A model generated the notes under the pieces. That model saw only the letters and a list, made by a program, of their open reading frames with translations, had not been told where the DNA came from and did no database searches. From Porticoccaceae bacterium (GTDB lineage Bacteria > Pseudomonadota > Gammaproteobacteria > Pseudomonadales > Porticoccaceae): a DNA stretch of 64,000 nucleotides. Below are positions 1-9,856 of this stretch, piece by piece (the first letter of the stretch is position 1; the number at the start of each line of letters is the position of its first letter). The translations under genes and the position numbers were made by a program. Location of the stretch: the NCBI GenBank assembly GCA_902557735.1, contig CACEBC010000003.1, positions 1-64,000 on the forward strand, given 5' to 3'.

Positions 1-615
1 GGTGAACTCACATGGATCATTTGACCGGTTGGCGGCTTCCTGAATCGCGCGCCAAGGAGTCGATGCATGTTGATGACAAATTCGGCCATCTTCACCGCAG
101 AGTTCTTCATATCTTATGGGCGACTCCATGGAAATAACTCTGCCCATGAGCGCCAGTCCGGCTCTTACATCGGCACGGAACCGATCGCGGCAAAAGTCAC
201 TGTCAAACTTGGGAGAACTCGGAACAGTGCAAAGATGCCACTCGCCTAAAAACTCGCCGTGGTCGGTGACGGCCAAGAAGTCTAGCGGTCGGTCTATCTT
301 CGCGCGTCCGATTGCCACACCATCCTCATCCAATGGAAAAAAAGGGACCTCTTCACCTCTTGCATATCTATTTGCATCAGAAGGCGTGAGATTAATTTGG
401 TAAGCAGGGGCATCAAATGAATAACTTGTATGAACATGCAAGTCTCCAAAAAACGCCGTTTTGAGGTGGTTGTTATTTTCACATGCTATTGCGCTTTGCT
501 TAGAGGCAGATTCCTCTTTTGAGCCTTTAGTTTGTGGAGACCTCTCCGATCTATCACAAGCCATTAGAAGAATACTAGTGACCAGCAAAGCATTCCAGAT
601 ATTAAGTGACGACAT
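1..615 (-). CDS. DUF3604 lipoprotein, C-terminus cut by window edge
   Basis: The reading frame is open from an ATG at 615 (preceded by GGGAGAG) to the left edge: 205 codons with no stop, so the gene continues outside the window. The N-terminus is a lipoprotein signal ending LLMAC (Cys20), followed by a low-complexity linker and then FFGDLHVHTSYSFD (about residues 55-68) and LAVTDHGEFLGEW. These match GDIHVHS and VSDHAEFFG in the complete DUF3604 protein at 12369-14306. The family resembles PHP metallohydrolases, with His/Asp metal ligands in both motifs; its substrate is not established. It is probably anchored in the outer membrane or periplasm. The following 170 bp separate it from the divergent thioesterase/SDR pair, so a two-way promoter is likely there. 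Confidence 0.85.
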   Translation of the reverse strand, partial: MSSLNIWNALLVTSILLMACDRSERSPQTKGSKEESASKQSAIACENNNHLKTAFFGDLHVHTSYSFDAPAYQINLTPSDANRYARGEEVPFFPLDEDGVAIGRAKIDRPLDFLAVTDHGEFLGEWHLCTVPSSPKFDSDFCRDRFRADVRAGLALMGRVISMESPIRYEELCGEDGRICHQHASTPWRAIQEAANRSNDPCEFT

Positions 616-785
616 ACTCAACTCTCCCGACGCGGTTTTTGACACACTTGTGTTAACAGGTCGTCAAAGATCGTTATATATGCAAGCGGATATCACTTGA
701 TAATAAACTATTATAAAAATGATCTTGGATCCTCAAGAAAATTGGCTGATTATGCAAACCCCTCACATGAGAGGATTATTTTCCC

Positions 786-1205
786 ATGATAATGCTATCG
801 AGAATCGTGACCGAGGAGTTCATAGATTATAATCAGCACGTGTCTGAGACTGCATACTACAACATATCCATTAGTTCGCTTCAAGAATTGCATGAAAAAC
901 TTGGACTTAATAGCCTATTCTGGGAATACAATGTTGCTCCTATTGTGTTCAATTCTCGGATGGAATTTGTTCGAGAAATGTTCAAGGATGAAAAAATGCA
1001 AATTAAAGTCGAATTTACGTCAAAATCGAAAGGTTTCCGCAAGTGGTCCAGAACGTTTGAAATATTAAATGGCAGCGGAAAGACCGCCGCTCACATAGTG
1101 AGTGAGGGAGCATTTTTCGATCTAAAGAAAAGAAAGGTGTGCTACCCCCCGGCTGAAATTATTTGCGCGTTTAAGGATGTTGGGTTACTTGCCAGTAACA
1201 GTTAG
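786..1205 (+). CDS. hotdog-fold thioesterase-like protein
   Basis: A 139-residue protein whose start (RIVTEEFIDYNQHVSETAYYN) matches the D-x-N-x-H motif of 4HBT/acyl-CoA thioesterases, where the Asp is catalytic and the segment caps the hotdog helix. Length is normal for the family. Later segments such as VEFTSKSKGFRKWSRTFEIL fit the beta-sheet core. It probably hydrolyses an acyl- or aroyl-CoA in the cytoplasm. The SDR gene starts 15 bp after its stop, so the two are likely co-transcribed and may act on the same CoA-linked intermediate. The first ATG (786) is used; the third codon is also ATG. The family call is solid and the substrate is unknown. Confidence 0.75.
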   Translation: MIMLSRIVTEEFIDYNQHVSETAYYNISISSLQELHEKLGLNSLFWEYNVAPIVFNSRMEFVREMFKDEKMQIKVEFTSKSKGFRKWSRTFEILNGSGKTAAHIVSEGAFFDLKKRKVCYPPAEIICAFKDVGLLASNS

Positions 1206-1220
1206 TGCTGAGGAGAGAGA

Positions 1221-2015
1221 ATGGACTTGCAAATATCTGGGAAAAAGGCCCTCATGGCCGGCGGAAGCGCCGGTATGGGTCGGGCTACTGCCGAGCGTCT
1301 GGCCGAAGCCGGAGTTGAATTATTCATCTCCGCCCGAAGGGAAGAACGGCTCATGACCGCTGCGCGCGCGATATCTGAGAAGTACCAAATTAACGTGACG
1401 CCAGTGGTGGCCGATTCGTCCACTGAGTCAGGACGCAAAGCGCTTTTTTCTGCCTGCCCAGATCCAGATATCTTGGCGATCACCATTAAACCGCCACCTG
1501 TAAATGGCGACTTCCTGGAGGTTACGCCGGAGATGTGGCGGGAATCCGTGGAGACTGCGCTGATCGGGCCCATTGAAATAATGCGATACTACATACCCAT
1601 AATGAAAGAAAAACGCTGGGGCAGGATCGTGAATATCGCCACATTCTCAGCCAAGAATCCCATGATTTGGCGATTGATGTCAGGACCTGCCCGTTCAGCT
1701 CTAGTCAACTATACTGCAAGCGTATCACGAGAAATAGCGCAGTTTGGGGTCAACATTAACAACATCTTACCGGGTATGTTTCAGACGGAAGGTGCTCAAG
1801 AGAACGTTGAATCTTATGCCAGGGCATTCGATTTGCCAATGGAGCATAAGGCGATAGCATCGCATTTTGAAAAGAACAATAAAATTCCAGCCGGCTTTGC
1901 GGCGAGCGCTGATGATATGGCACCCATGGCAGCACTTCTTTGCAGCCCGCTTTCCAGATTTATAGTCGGTCAAAACATTGTTATAGATGGGGGCCAACAT
2001 CAGTCTTTATTTTGA
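1221..2015 (+). CDS. SDR-family oxidoreductase lacking the usual YxxxK
   Basis: 264 residues with a Rossmann dinucleotide motif near the N-terminus (GGSAGMGRATA, about residues 14-24) and an SDR ending (VGQNIVIDGGQ). The usual catalytic Tyr-xxx-Lys is not present. In the equivalent place the sequence reads MSGPARSALVNYTASV, so Ser and Arg sit where Tyr and Lys are expected. Related SDR subfamilies with LSN..R.A in this position are known and are often annotated as reductases without proof. GAGGAGAGAGA precedes the ATG, an excellent ribosome-binding site. It follows the thioesterase by 15 bp and probably forms an operon with it. An NAD(P) fold is certain; catalysis by the standard mechanism is doubtful. 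Confidence 0.85.
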   Translation: MDLQISGKKALMAGGSAGMGRATAERLAEAGVELFISARREERLMTAARAISEKYQINVTPVVADSSTESGRKALFSACPDPDILAITIKPPPVNGDFLEVTPEMWRESVETALIGPIEIMRYYIPIMKEKRWGRIVNIATFSAKNPMIWRLMSGPARSALVNYTASVSREIAQFGVNINNILPGMFQTEGAQENVESYARAFDLPMEHKAIASHFEKNNKIPAGFAASADDMAPMAALLCSPLSRFIVGQNIVIDGGQHQSLF

Positions 2016-2066
2016 ATTAAATTCATCCTAAAAACAATTTAATATACAACTTTTATAAAGTGCTAT

Positions 2067-3452
2067 CTACGTGATATTTTGGTTTCGCAAAGCCAATAAT
2101 CGTTGTATTTCTCTCGACACGATCCAGAGACGATCCTGCCCCCACCATGCCGACTTCTGCATACCTCTGTCATCGAGCAATCTGAAGCTTGGCGTACCCC
2201 AAATTCCCAAAGAATATAAGCGTCGCCGGTTATTTTCTAATAGCTCCATCCATCCAGGATCACCAATGTGCTTGCGCGCTTTCAACCAGTTTAAACCTGC
2301 TCTCTCGACAACTAATCGAAGCCCTCGATCATTATTGCAATTGACACCTTCTGACATGACAGCTTTGAGAAAAGACACCAGCAAATCAACGCCTCTGCCC
2401 TGTTGAGAAGCCCAAGGATATAGCGAATAACACCGCCTTACTGGATCGCCAACCGGATCATAAATCTTTCCAAAAGAAACACCGGCCGATCGAGCCTCTC
2501 GTGCCGCATCCCAGAAGATGTAAGCACCTTTGATCTTGGTAGTTGGAATACCCCTCATAACCATCGGTAGGACTGGATTAACCCTGAGGGCAACGCCAGT
2601 ATCTGATGCCAACTTCAATACCCTTTCGAATATAATTGCAGTATAGGGACTCCGCAGCGTTGGAAAAAATTCAAGAGTGATCGAACCATCATCCTTTAGT
2701 GGGCCACTCATGATATCGGCCCTCGGGAAGAGAATAGGCTCTCCCGGTTCGTTATCCGCCCGCATTTCTCCTAGACGCTGCTCTAGGTGATATAATCTAT
2801 CGATGCCCCAGTACCATTCCCCAGCATAATAGAACATCGCTTCAGAGTAATGACCCAACTCTTCACGACGAGCATTTCCCCGCTCAACATAATTAGAAAC
2901 ATCCTGATCATCAAGGAAACCAAACTTGTGCTTTAGTCTCTCCATTTGCAGTCTATCATCAACCCAAAGAGCCTCGCCGACATCAGTTACAATTTTAATA
3001 AAGTTGACTGCGCTCTGGGCAGCAAGAATTGAATTGGCGAGATCAACCAGAGCGTGATTCGGGGGGTGACCTTGCCCGGGAAATTCTAATCCATACTCCT
3101 TTGCTACGCCTAAGCAATCGACCCCATTTAGTTTTGTTAACAAGTCCGGCTCGGGATTATTATTATCGGCAACACGGTTCACCAAGTGAAACTTAAAGTC
3201 CACAGCATAGCGATCCTTTAACTTTACAAGAGCTTGCGCCGCGAGGTGGCTGTATGGGTCCGATGCACCGTAAAAGAACTCAACTACGTGATTGTATCCT
3301 CGTCTTAACCTAAGGGCCTCCTCTCGTTTTCTTGTTCTCATAAGACGCTTTTCTGAACAGAGATGCCGTAACCAAATGGATTGCACCCATCTCTGAAATG
3401 CCCCTATCTCGAATGCCGATGGTCCACCCATGTCCTCAAACTCTGACTTCAT
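2067..3452 (-). CDS. tandem DsbA/HCCA-isomerase-like thioredoxin-fold protein
   Basis: About 461 residues made of two similar halves. The first half begins VVEFFYGASDPYSHLAAQAL. The second begins ITLEFFPTLRSPYTAIIFERV and ends with GIWGTPSFRLL. Both openings match the F-x-S-P-Y-(S/T) signature of 2-hydroxychromene-2-carboxylate isomerases and kappa-class GSTs, which have a DsbA fold without CxxC and bind glutathione. The GTPSF near the end is the cis-Pro loop. HCCA isomerases act in aromatic-ring catabolism. The start at 3452 is chosen because GGGGGA lies 7 bases upstream; an in-frame ATG at 3485 has no clear site. It lies 65 bp after a GST gene on the same strand, so a glutathione-dependent pathway is plausible. 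Double-domain versions are uncommon. Confidence 0.75.
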   Translation of the reverse strand: MKSEFEDMGGPSAFEIGAFQRWVQSIWLRHLCSEKRLMRTRKREEALRLRRGYNHVVEFFYGASDPYSHLAAQALVKLKDRYAVDFKFHLVNRVADNNNPEPDLLTKLNGVDCLGVAKEYGLEFPGQGHPPNHALVDLANSILAAQSAVNFIKIVTDVGEALWVDDRLQMERLKHKFGFLDDQDVSNYVERGNARREELGHYSEAMFYYAGEWYWGIDRLYHLEQRLGEMRADNEPGEPILFPRADIMSGPLKDDGSITLEFFPTLRSPYTAIIFERVLKLASDTGVALRVNPVLPMVMRGIPTTKIKGAYIFWDAAREARSAGVSFGKIYDPVGDPVRRCYSLYPWASQQGRGVDLLVSFLKAVMSEGVNCNNDRGLRLVVERAGLNWLKARKHIGDPGWMELLENNRRRLYSLGIWGTPSFRLLDDRGMQKSAWWGQDRLWIVSREIQRLLALRNQNIT

Positions 3453-3517
3453 CGATCGTCCCCCAGGCCGCTGTATTGTCCGCATGTTGTGGACATCGTT
3501 TTCATTCAGACGCTTGT

Positions 3518-4558
3518 TTAACCGAACTTTGGAGGCTCAAGATAGAAATCCATGACTTTTGTTGCGGAAAGGGAGGAATTAATGGACTCAAATCTCTTCA
3601 ATTCATCTGCCACGTGAAGTCGCGCTTTTTCCAGTCGTTTCATGGATCTAGCAACAAACGGACCATCACCGAGGTCAAGCTCGAAGAATTTTTCGCCTTT
3701 TGCGGCAGCCTCAATGCTGCTGCGAGCAAACACCTGGTAGTGATTTCGAGCGTAATCGAGGATCGACAAGAGTGACTCCGGAAGAAAATCTTTAGCTTGC
3801 CATTCGCCTTTTCTATCCGAACCAGCCCAAACCCTGTCCACATAATGCTCCATCACGGATAAATTCGTTCCGAACCATCCCCGTGGCTCTGGATCCAGAA
3901 GAAAATGTGCTTTAAAAGGTCCCGCTAAAGCAAAGTCAGCCAAACAGGCGCGGTCTCCGAGCAAAAATTTGTTTTTCGTTAAGTGATTAGATAGGAGGTT
4001 CAGTAGCCTTCCAAAATCTTTTTGAATAGCTGATTTCTTATCGGGACCAGCTCCCTGAACTTCGCAAGCCGGCAAACCAAAGGAATTATAAACTTCTTGG
4101 CCAAAGTCTTTCACCAAAGCAAATTCGTCATCTGTAAGCTCAACATCAATGTGTTTGCCGAGGAGAATGTTTGTTCCGAACCGGACTCCGGTCTTCACGA
4201 CATTGTCTGGGTAGCACCACCTTGAATGCAGCGCGTGACGTGGATACCAATGATTAAAAAAATCCTCGAGTACAAAACAGGCCCCTCGCTGAGCCGAATC
4301 AGACGGTATAACAGGCACTTCGTTAAATCGACCATGCAGAAAAGGCCCCAAAGCTATTGTATCCGTCACCACCCAACCGTCAGGCGTTTTCAACGCAGGT
4401 ATGAAGCGAGTTCCAGCTCTGGCTTCAATTTCTTCTGTGTTTTTGCGATTTTTAATTACCCACTTATAGGGAATTTTTTGGTAACAAAGTTGCGCCTCTA
4501 ATTTCCGAGTGAACATGCTACATTCTTGTCCTATGAGTTCATACATTCCTTCATACAT
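3518..4558 (-). CDS. glutathione S-transferase family protein
   Basis: 346 residues, long for a GST. The N-terminal thioredoxin-like domain reads ELIGQECSMFTRKLEAQLCY with a cis-Pro segment RFIPALKTPDGWVVTDT. The all-helical C-terminal domain contains LLGDRACLADFALAGPFKAH, the usual N-capping/hydrophobic staple region. It is cytoplasmic and presumably binds glutathione. It is flanked on the same strand by an HSL-type hydrolase (upstream) and the tandem DsbA/HCCA-like gene (downstream), so all three may be one transcription unit for detoxification or degradation of an electrophilic or aromatic compound. The first ATG has GGA nine bases upstream; a second ATG four codons in is possible. The subclass is not assigned. 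Confidence 0.8.
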   Translation of the reverse strand: MYEGMYELIGQECSMFTRKLEAQLCYQKIPYKWVIKNRKNTEEIEARAGTRFIPALKTPDGWVVTDTIALGPFLHGRFNEVPVIPSDSAQRGACFVLEDFFNHWYPRHALHSRWCYPDNVVKTGVRFGTNILLGKHIDVELTDDEFALVKDFGQEVYNSFGLPACEVQGAGPDKKSAIQKDFGRLLNLLSNHLTKNKFLLGDRACLADFALAGPFKAHFLLDPEPRGWFGTNLSVMEHYVDRVWAGSDRKGEWQAKDFLPESLLSILDYARNHYQVFARSSIEAAAKGEKFFELDLGDGPFVARSMKRLEKARLHVADELKRFESINSSLSATKVMDFYLEPPKFG

Positions 4559-4682
4559 TTATGACATTCCTTATATTTGGCTTTCATGATTCACGTCTAC
4601 AAAAGTCATTACAAATCCATGTCTTTTATAGAAAATTTCTGCTTAAGACCCCTTTAATCTGTCTCTTTAAATCGTTGGTCTA

Positions 4683-5738
4683 TTAGTGAAGGTGGGTGCC
4701 CAAAAACTCTGAAAGCTCTCCATACACTTGATAAAACTCTGGCGAAAACCCGGCAGAGACGTAAGCCGCATGAAAAAGGCCCTCATAGACATTCAAGGAA
4801 GCCTCAACACCTGACTGCCTCAACTTGCGATGGACTCGAATGGTATCACTTAGCAATATATCCCGAGTCCCTGTGACGAGATAAGTGGGCGGGAATCCCG
4901 AAAAGTCGCCATATATCGGCGAGATCAGCGGATCCTCGCGACTAGAAGTTGCAACATAGTGTCGCTCCGTCGCCGCTATAATGCCTTCCCGAAAACTCGG
5001 AATCCTAGGATCAACCCCTTCAAGAATATCGAGCGAGTCGCTTTTGTTCGATAGATCGGTCCGGGGTGTCCCCAGATACAAAACAGCAGGTAAATCCATC
5101 CCTTCTTTTTTTAAATAGTGTGTTAGCGCAAGGGTTAGGTTCCCTCCAGCAGAGGAACCACCAACGGCAATCTTTCTCATTGGCGAAGATTCGCGTATCC
5201 CTCTGTAAACCGTGAAAATATCTTCCAGTCCTGAAGGAAACGGAAATTCAGGTGACAATCTGTAATCGACAGATATCACCTCCATATGAGTTTGAGAGGC
5301 GATTATTGCCCCCTCAACTGCCGCCATATCTCCACCTTCAAAGGTAAATGCACCGCCATGCAGGTGAACAAACAATCCTTCACGCTTAACTTCTCTGGGA
5401 AAAATTCTGAAAATCGGGATGGAATCGATACGGTCTCTGGCAATATCGACGTCCAACAAGCTTGATAAACCCTCTATGGATATTCCTCTAGAATCTGAAA
5501 CTTTCTCACGCAGCTCTTTCCAATCTTTAAGATGTCTTGGCACCTCTATCTCTGAAGTAGACTCCACAGATTCGATGTGACTCTTCAGCTCTTCACTTGC
5601 TGCTTGCGGCGGGCCAAGCACTTTAATGGATGATGGCTTATTCAAATAAAAACCTCCTAATAATAGGCCTGTCGCAAAAGCCATGGTAGCAAGACTTAAA
5701 GAAATAAGAATGGTCTTATTAGATACAGATGTGCTCAT
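4683..5738 (-). CDS. membrane-anchored HSL-family alpha/beta hydrolase
   Basis: About 351 residues. A hydrophobic segment at residues 10-30 (ILISLSLATMAFATGLLLGG) is a signal anchor, so the catalytic part is periplasmic. HLHGGAFTFEG is the oxyanion-hole HGGA motif of hormone-sensitive-lipase (family IV) esterases, VDYRLSPEFPFPSGLEDI is the following YRLAPE-type block, and GGSSAGGNLTL is the GxSAG nucleophile elbow. The terminal His is in GLFHAAYV. It should cleave carboxyl esters of small acyl or aryl substrates. The ATG at 5738 is preferred because GGGAG lies five bases upstream; in-frame ATG (5750) and TTG (5768) starts also exist. It is followed by the GST on the same strand. Confidence 0.85.
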   Translation of the reverse strand: MSTSVSNKTILISLSLATMAFATGLLLGGFYLNKPSSIKVLGPPQAASEELKSHIESVESTSEIEVPRHLKDWKELREKVSDSRGISIEGLSSLLDVDIARDRIDSIPIFRIFPREVKREGLFVHLHGGAFTFEGGDMAAVEGAIIASQTHMEVISVDYRLSPEFPFPSGLEDIFTVYRGIRESSPMRKIAVGGSSAGGNLTLALTHYLKKEGMDLPAVLYLGTPRTDLSNKSDSLDILEGVDPRIPSFREGIIAATERHYVATSSREDPLISPIYGDFSGFPPTYLVTGTRDILLSDTIRVHRKLRQSGVEASLNVYEGLFHAAYVSAGFSPEFYQVYGELSEFLGTHLH

Positions 5739-6009
5739 ATTCTCTCCCATGATGACGCCAGTCCTCAACTTTAAATTATCCGGAGAGAAGTCAGGCTAAA
5801 CATTTCAATCAAAATCCTGAAATAATCTGCCGAGTTAGCTTACCTCAATTCTAGTATTTAGCTTCTCTCCAACCGAGTCTAACGACAATTTTATTTCGTT
5901 TAATAAACACATCTTATAGTTCTGCAATAGACAAGCTTTTCTACTCGTCTGATTTGGCATTTACCTGCCTGCTCATATTTGAAACGAAGGAATCAAATAA
6001 TGTGCGCAG

Positions 6010-6912
6010 TTAGAGAGACTGAGGCGAATCAAAGTACTCTTCTGTAAAATCAAAGATGTGATCGATAACACCTGAAGCGATTTGTTTATGCCGGATCCCA
6101 ACGACTTTACAACTGATGACACGCAATGGAAGATCAAGCTTTATAAGCCCTCCCTGCTCCTGCTCCAATGCCATGGCCAATTCAGGCACATGACATAGAC
6201 TGTGTGAATTGAATAACAGGTCCTTCATCATGTGGAGAGAATCCGTCGAAATCATGTTAACGTCCTCTTTCCTGAGCGAGGTTTTGTCAACAAAAAATGG
6301 CAGAACGGGCGTTATCGCCGCGGCGCTCTTATTATTCAACCATGGGTACTGCTTGAGTTGCTCTATATCGATTGGCTCTGGGCTGGCGGCCAATGGGTGC
6401 TTATTCGAGCAATACACACCGAATTGGCTCCGGATTAGATCCTTTGCAACTAGATTATCGGGCAAAGGATTTGCGCTTGGCACTCCAAGAAATGCCGCAT
6501 CCACAGATCCTTTTTCAACGGCTGGATACATTTCATCATAATGAGACTCGATAAACTGCAATTCGACATTTGGATACCTTTGCCAAATCCTCTCCGAAAG
6601 AATAGCAATGAAGTTACTGGGCATCATATCACTTACCGCGATCACCACTTTTGCCTTCGATTCCTCGAGTTCCGCCATGGCAAGACGCAGTTGGCTGAGA
6701 ATTCGTTTGGCGTAACCATGAAAAACTTTGCCTCGCTCGTTAGGTCGCATACCTCTGCCTTCTCGATCGAAGAGCGTTACCTTCAACTCATTCTCGAGTC
6801 GCTTGATGCTGCTGCTGAGGCCAGGCTGTGAAATATGTTGTTCCTCGGCCGCGGCATGCTCCGTCCCCGCTTCGATAAGGGCCACAAAATGTCGTAATTG
6901 TCTAACATCCAA
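6010..6912 (-). CDS. LysR-family transcriptional regulator
   Basis: 300 residues starting MDVRQLRHFVALIEAG, the typical LysR opening. The winged-helix segment (ISQPGLSSSIKRLENELKVTLFDREGRG) covers about residues 27-54 and is followed by the effector-binding domain from residue 90. One feature is unusual: the HTH segment reads EHAAAEEQHISQPGLSSSI, with AEE in place of the common A.RL. It lies downstream of the degraded TonB receptor on the same strand, and a terminator sits between them, so it has its own promoter in 6913-7018, an AT-rich stretch. It may control the neighbouring hydrolase, GST or TBDR genes; the inducer is unknown. Confidence 0.92.
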   Translation of the reverse strand: MDVRQLRHFVALIEAGTEHAAAEEQHISQPGLSSSIKRLENELKVTLFDREGRGMRPNERGKVFHGYAKRILSQLRLAMAELEESKAKVVIAVSDMMPSNFIAILSERIWQRYPNVELQFIESHYDEMYPAVEKGSVDAAFLGVPSANPLPDNLVAKDLIRSQFGVYCSNKHPLAASPEPIDIEQLKQYPWLNNKSAAAITPVLPFFVDKTSLRKEDVNMISTDSLHMMKDLLFNSHSLCHVPELAMALEQEQGGLIKLDLPLRVISCKVVGIRHKQIASGVIDHIFDFTEEYFDSPQSL

Positions 6913-7018
6913 GGGCGCAAAGCCTTTTAACGTTCAATAGGTTATTAAAATTGACAATTTGATAATAAAAGCTTTTCGATTAAAACGCTATATTTTGTGC
7001 ACAAATTATAAATTGGCA

Positions 7019-7047
7019 AAAAAAAGCCCCTCCTAGAGGGGCTTTTC
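7019..7047 (-). terminator. rho-independent terminator after the TBDR pseudogene
   Basis: AAAAGCCCCTC-CTA-GAGGGGCTTTT is a 9-bp GC-rich stem with a three-base loop and A/T tracts on both sides, 14 bp after the stop of the degraded TBDR. It can work in either direction. Confidence 0.85.
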
Positions 7048-7060
7048 TAATTGGCATTAA

Positions 7061-9363
7061 TTAATGCGTCATGTTGACACACAATCCAAACGTTCTAGGG
7101 CGAAGGGTCATGTGTGCGTTGTTGAAGAATGTTTGCTGCATCACAAAAATATAGTCATCAATGTCCAGAATGTTTTCACCATACAATGCTACTGACCACT
7201 TGTCTGAATTCAATCCAAGGCTAAAATCTAACTTTGAATATGCATCTGTCATGGTATATCGTGAGTAAACAGCGCTGGGATTTTCTATCACATTAGGAAA
7301 GCCGTTGGGCATGGAGTCTGTGTAATTATAAGCTAGTCGAGCAGCCGCTTCATTGCCTCCGTCGAGGGGCATCGCATACAGGAAATGTCCCGACAACTGC
7401 AGGTCTGGTGATACTAATTGAGAACCTACTTCTCCTCCCATTGTGCGCGCTTGATCATCAGTCAGTTCCGTTATCTTTGCGTCTTGATAAGCCAAATTTA
7501 ATCCAATTTCCACATTATCATTAGGATTAGCTAAGAGTTCCAATTCAATCCCTTCGGATTCCGCTTCACCCGCATTGGCAAAATAACTTTCTGGATCACC
7601 GGCTCGCTGGGCAACCAGCTGCATATCTTCCCAAACCATTTGATAAATTGACAGATTGTCAGAAAAACTGCCCCACCGTCCTTTCATTCCAACTTCATAA
7701 GTCCAAAGTTTGTCAGACGAGGTAGTCAGTGAATTATAACGGGAGCATTAGGGTCTACCCTGCTTGAACCTAGCCGCCCATCGAGACCCGGCGGTGTCGC
7801 TTCCCTATTGATTTCATTGCTCCTGAAGCCCTCAGAGGCTGTTGCGTGCAAATTGACACTGTCATTAACCTGCCAGGCTAGCGACAACTTAAAAACATCG
7901 CTGCTTGTCTTACCCGGCTCGTAGGCTTCCGCAGCATAAGGGGACGGGGTAAACGAGTTGGCTCCCATGAATACTACCGGAAAGAGAAACACACCAAGTC
8001 CAGATGCACCACCCCCAAACCGGGAATTACTGCTTTCCATATCCCCTGTTCGGACGCCAAGCTTTGCTTTGAGGGAGTCAGTCAGCTGATATCCTAGCTC
8101 GCCAAAAAAAGCAGTTTTCTCATACTGATTGTTAACTGGACCACCATAAACAAACGCATTGTCACGTCCAAGGTAAGTGGTCGTGCCGCCAATTGTGCCA
8201 CCCTTTCCATCCACCCACTCTTGCGTGGTGTAAAAGGTCTCGGCGACGTCAGTTTCTCTGCCGAGGTAAAAGGCGTCGAGTACCCAATCAATATTCGAAT
8301 CTGATTTCCAGACTAATCGGAGTTCTTGCACGAATGTTTCGTCATCTTGCTCTCTATGGAGGAGTAATAGAAATGTATTGCCAAGCGCTAAGCTCAAGTC
8401 GGCTTCAAACTCGGCATCACTCTAAGAAAAATTGGTTGAGGAGGTCAGCTCCGCAAATCCCAAATCATAAGCCAGTGTCATATTGAATTTTGAAACTTCA
8501 ATTTCAGTTGTTTCGTCGCTAAATCCGTTTCTTGAATTTTCACCTAGTGACGGATTAATCGTCGCTCCATCGTCGACTTCGGTCTCCTGCATTATACAAG
8601 AGAAATTTGCGTCGAATCGGTCATTCACTTGCCAACCAAGCGCCGCACGCAGGCCAATGTTAGACACTTTGTTAGAAGGATCCACATTGGTTGATAGATT
8701 CTTGACGTATCCGTCATCCTCCGAAGCATACGCTACCAATCGTAATGCCGCGTTCTCGCTAATAGGTAAATTGACCATACCGTTGTAGCGTTGTCGCATC
8801 TCGCCGCTTATCGAACCGATGTCGGTTGCTAGTTTATAAGCAAAACCGCTCGGGTCAGGTTTATTCGAAATGATTCGAACTGCTCCAGCCAGCGTGCCTG
8901 CGCCAAAAAGCGTTCCTTGAGGTCCTTTCAACACCTCCACCTGAGCGGCATCAAACAAACTGAAGTCCATTTTCATCGTGCTTTTGGCACTAATCATCGG
9001 CATTTCGTCCAGATAGATAGCTCCAGGACTAGCCAGGTTGTCCTGATTCAGCGCGGTGCCGATGCCGCGGATAATAAAGGCTGAGTTGAGATTGTTCCCC
9101 GCCTGCCTAAACGTACTACCAGAAAAGCTTTCTGCTATTCCTCGACCGCTCGTAATGCCAGCTATCTCTATGGTGTCTTCTCCAAGCACAGATATGGCCA
9201 TGGGCACATCTTGTAGGCGCTCCTCACGTTTTGTAGCCGTAACAATAATCTAGTCGATAGCTTCAGCGCTTTGAGCAACAGCATTTGGGAGCACGAGCGC
9301 CATTGCACCTGATAATGCCAGTAGCGAAAAACTAAAAATTCTTGCTGAATATTGAATATTCAT
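7061..9363 (-). pseudogene. TonB-dependent receptor, broken by two stops and a frameshift
   Basis: Read on the minus strand from ATG 9363, this is a full-length TBDR closely related to the intact one at 9857-12154. In an 83-residue stretch of the plug (beginning NSAFIIRGIG) I count nine differences. It starts with a signal peptide (SLLALSGAMALVLPNAVAQS). It is broken at three places: TAG at 9250-9252, where the paralogue has GAG or GAA in the TonB box (ID-stop-IIVTATK); TAG at 8422-8424 in TSSTNFS-stop, where the paralogue has GAG; and a frameshift near 7726-7740. The C-terminus (LRPRTFGLCVNMTH) is preserved. The decay therefore looks recent. Stop readthrough cannot fix the frameshift. The gene faces away from its paralogue across a 490-bp gap. 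Confidence 0.88.
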
Positions 9364-9856
9364 TTATGTAACCCCCCCCGTGATTAAACAAAATTGAGTG
9401 AACTCGAGCTTATCTGCGCATGCTATTGCTGAAGTCTATAGCCCGGTTAAACGCTCCAGTTCACCGCTTCGCGAGTATGTCTTGAGACGCTAAGGGTTTC
9501 TAAAAGCAATTACATATGCACCTATAATGTTTTGTTATTCATTTATGAATTGGAATTGACGATGCCTGAAAAGTCAAATTCGTCCCGCCTAATTGACCGT
9601 TTGCGAGCCTCCCCAAATTCTATATACCTATTTTTTATCAAATTTTTTAATACGCTCATTTGTCAGTCTTATTTCTGGCCAAAGAGAAAAAATAAACTTT
9701 TATTCATTTTTATATATATTCACAGTTAAAAATAACATACATATATTAATAACAAAAAATTATAGTTTGATTGTTAATTGTTAGTGGTAATGATTACTGG
9801 ATAAAAAGATACTAAGAGCTCCGAAATCGTTAAAAACTTTGTAGGGGGATGCAGTA
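9364..9856. other. intergenic region between divergent TBDR paralogues
   Basis: 493 bp of very AT-rich DNA between the broken and intact receptor. A run of eight or nine C residues lies just before the pseudogene start (9369-9377). Short open frames here have no family resemblance or ribosome-binding site. It should hold the promoters of both genes; no operator was recognised. Confidence 0.5.

Noticed and set aside
7061-9363. Readthrough or recoded TAG in the receptor
   Set aside because: A frameshift is also present, so stop readthrough alone cannot restore it.
9532-9784. Small frames between the divergent receptors
   Set aside because: AT-rich, no ribosome-binding site, overlapping each other and with no family resemblance.
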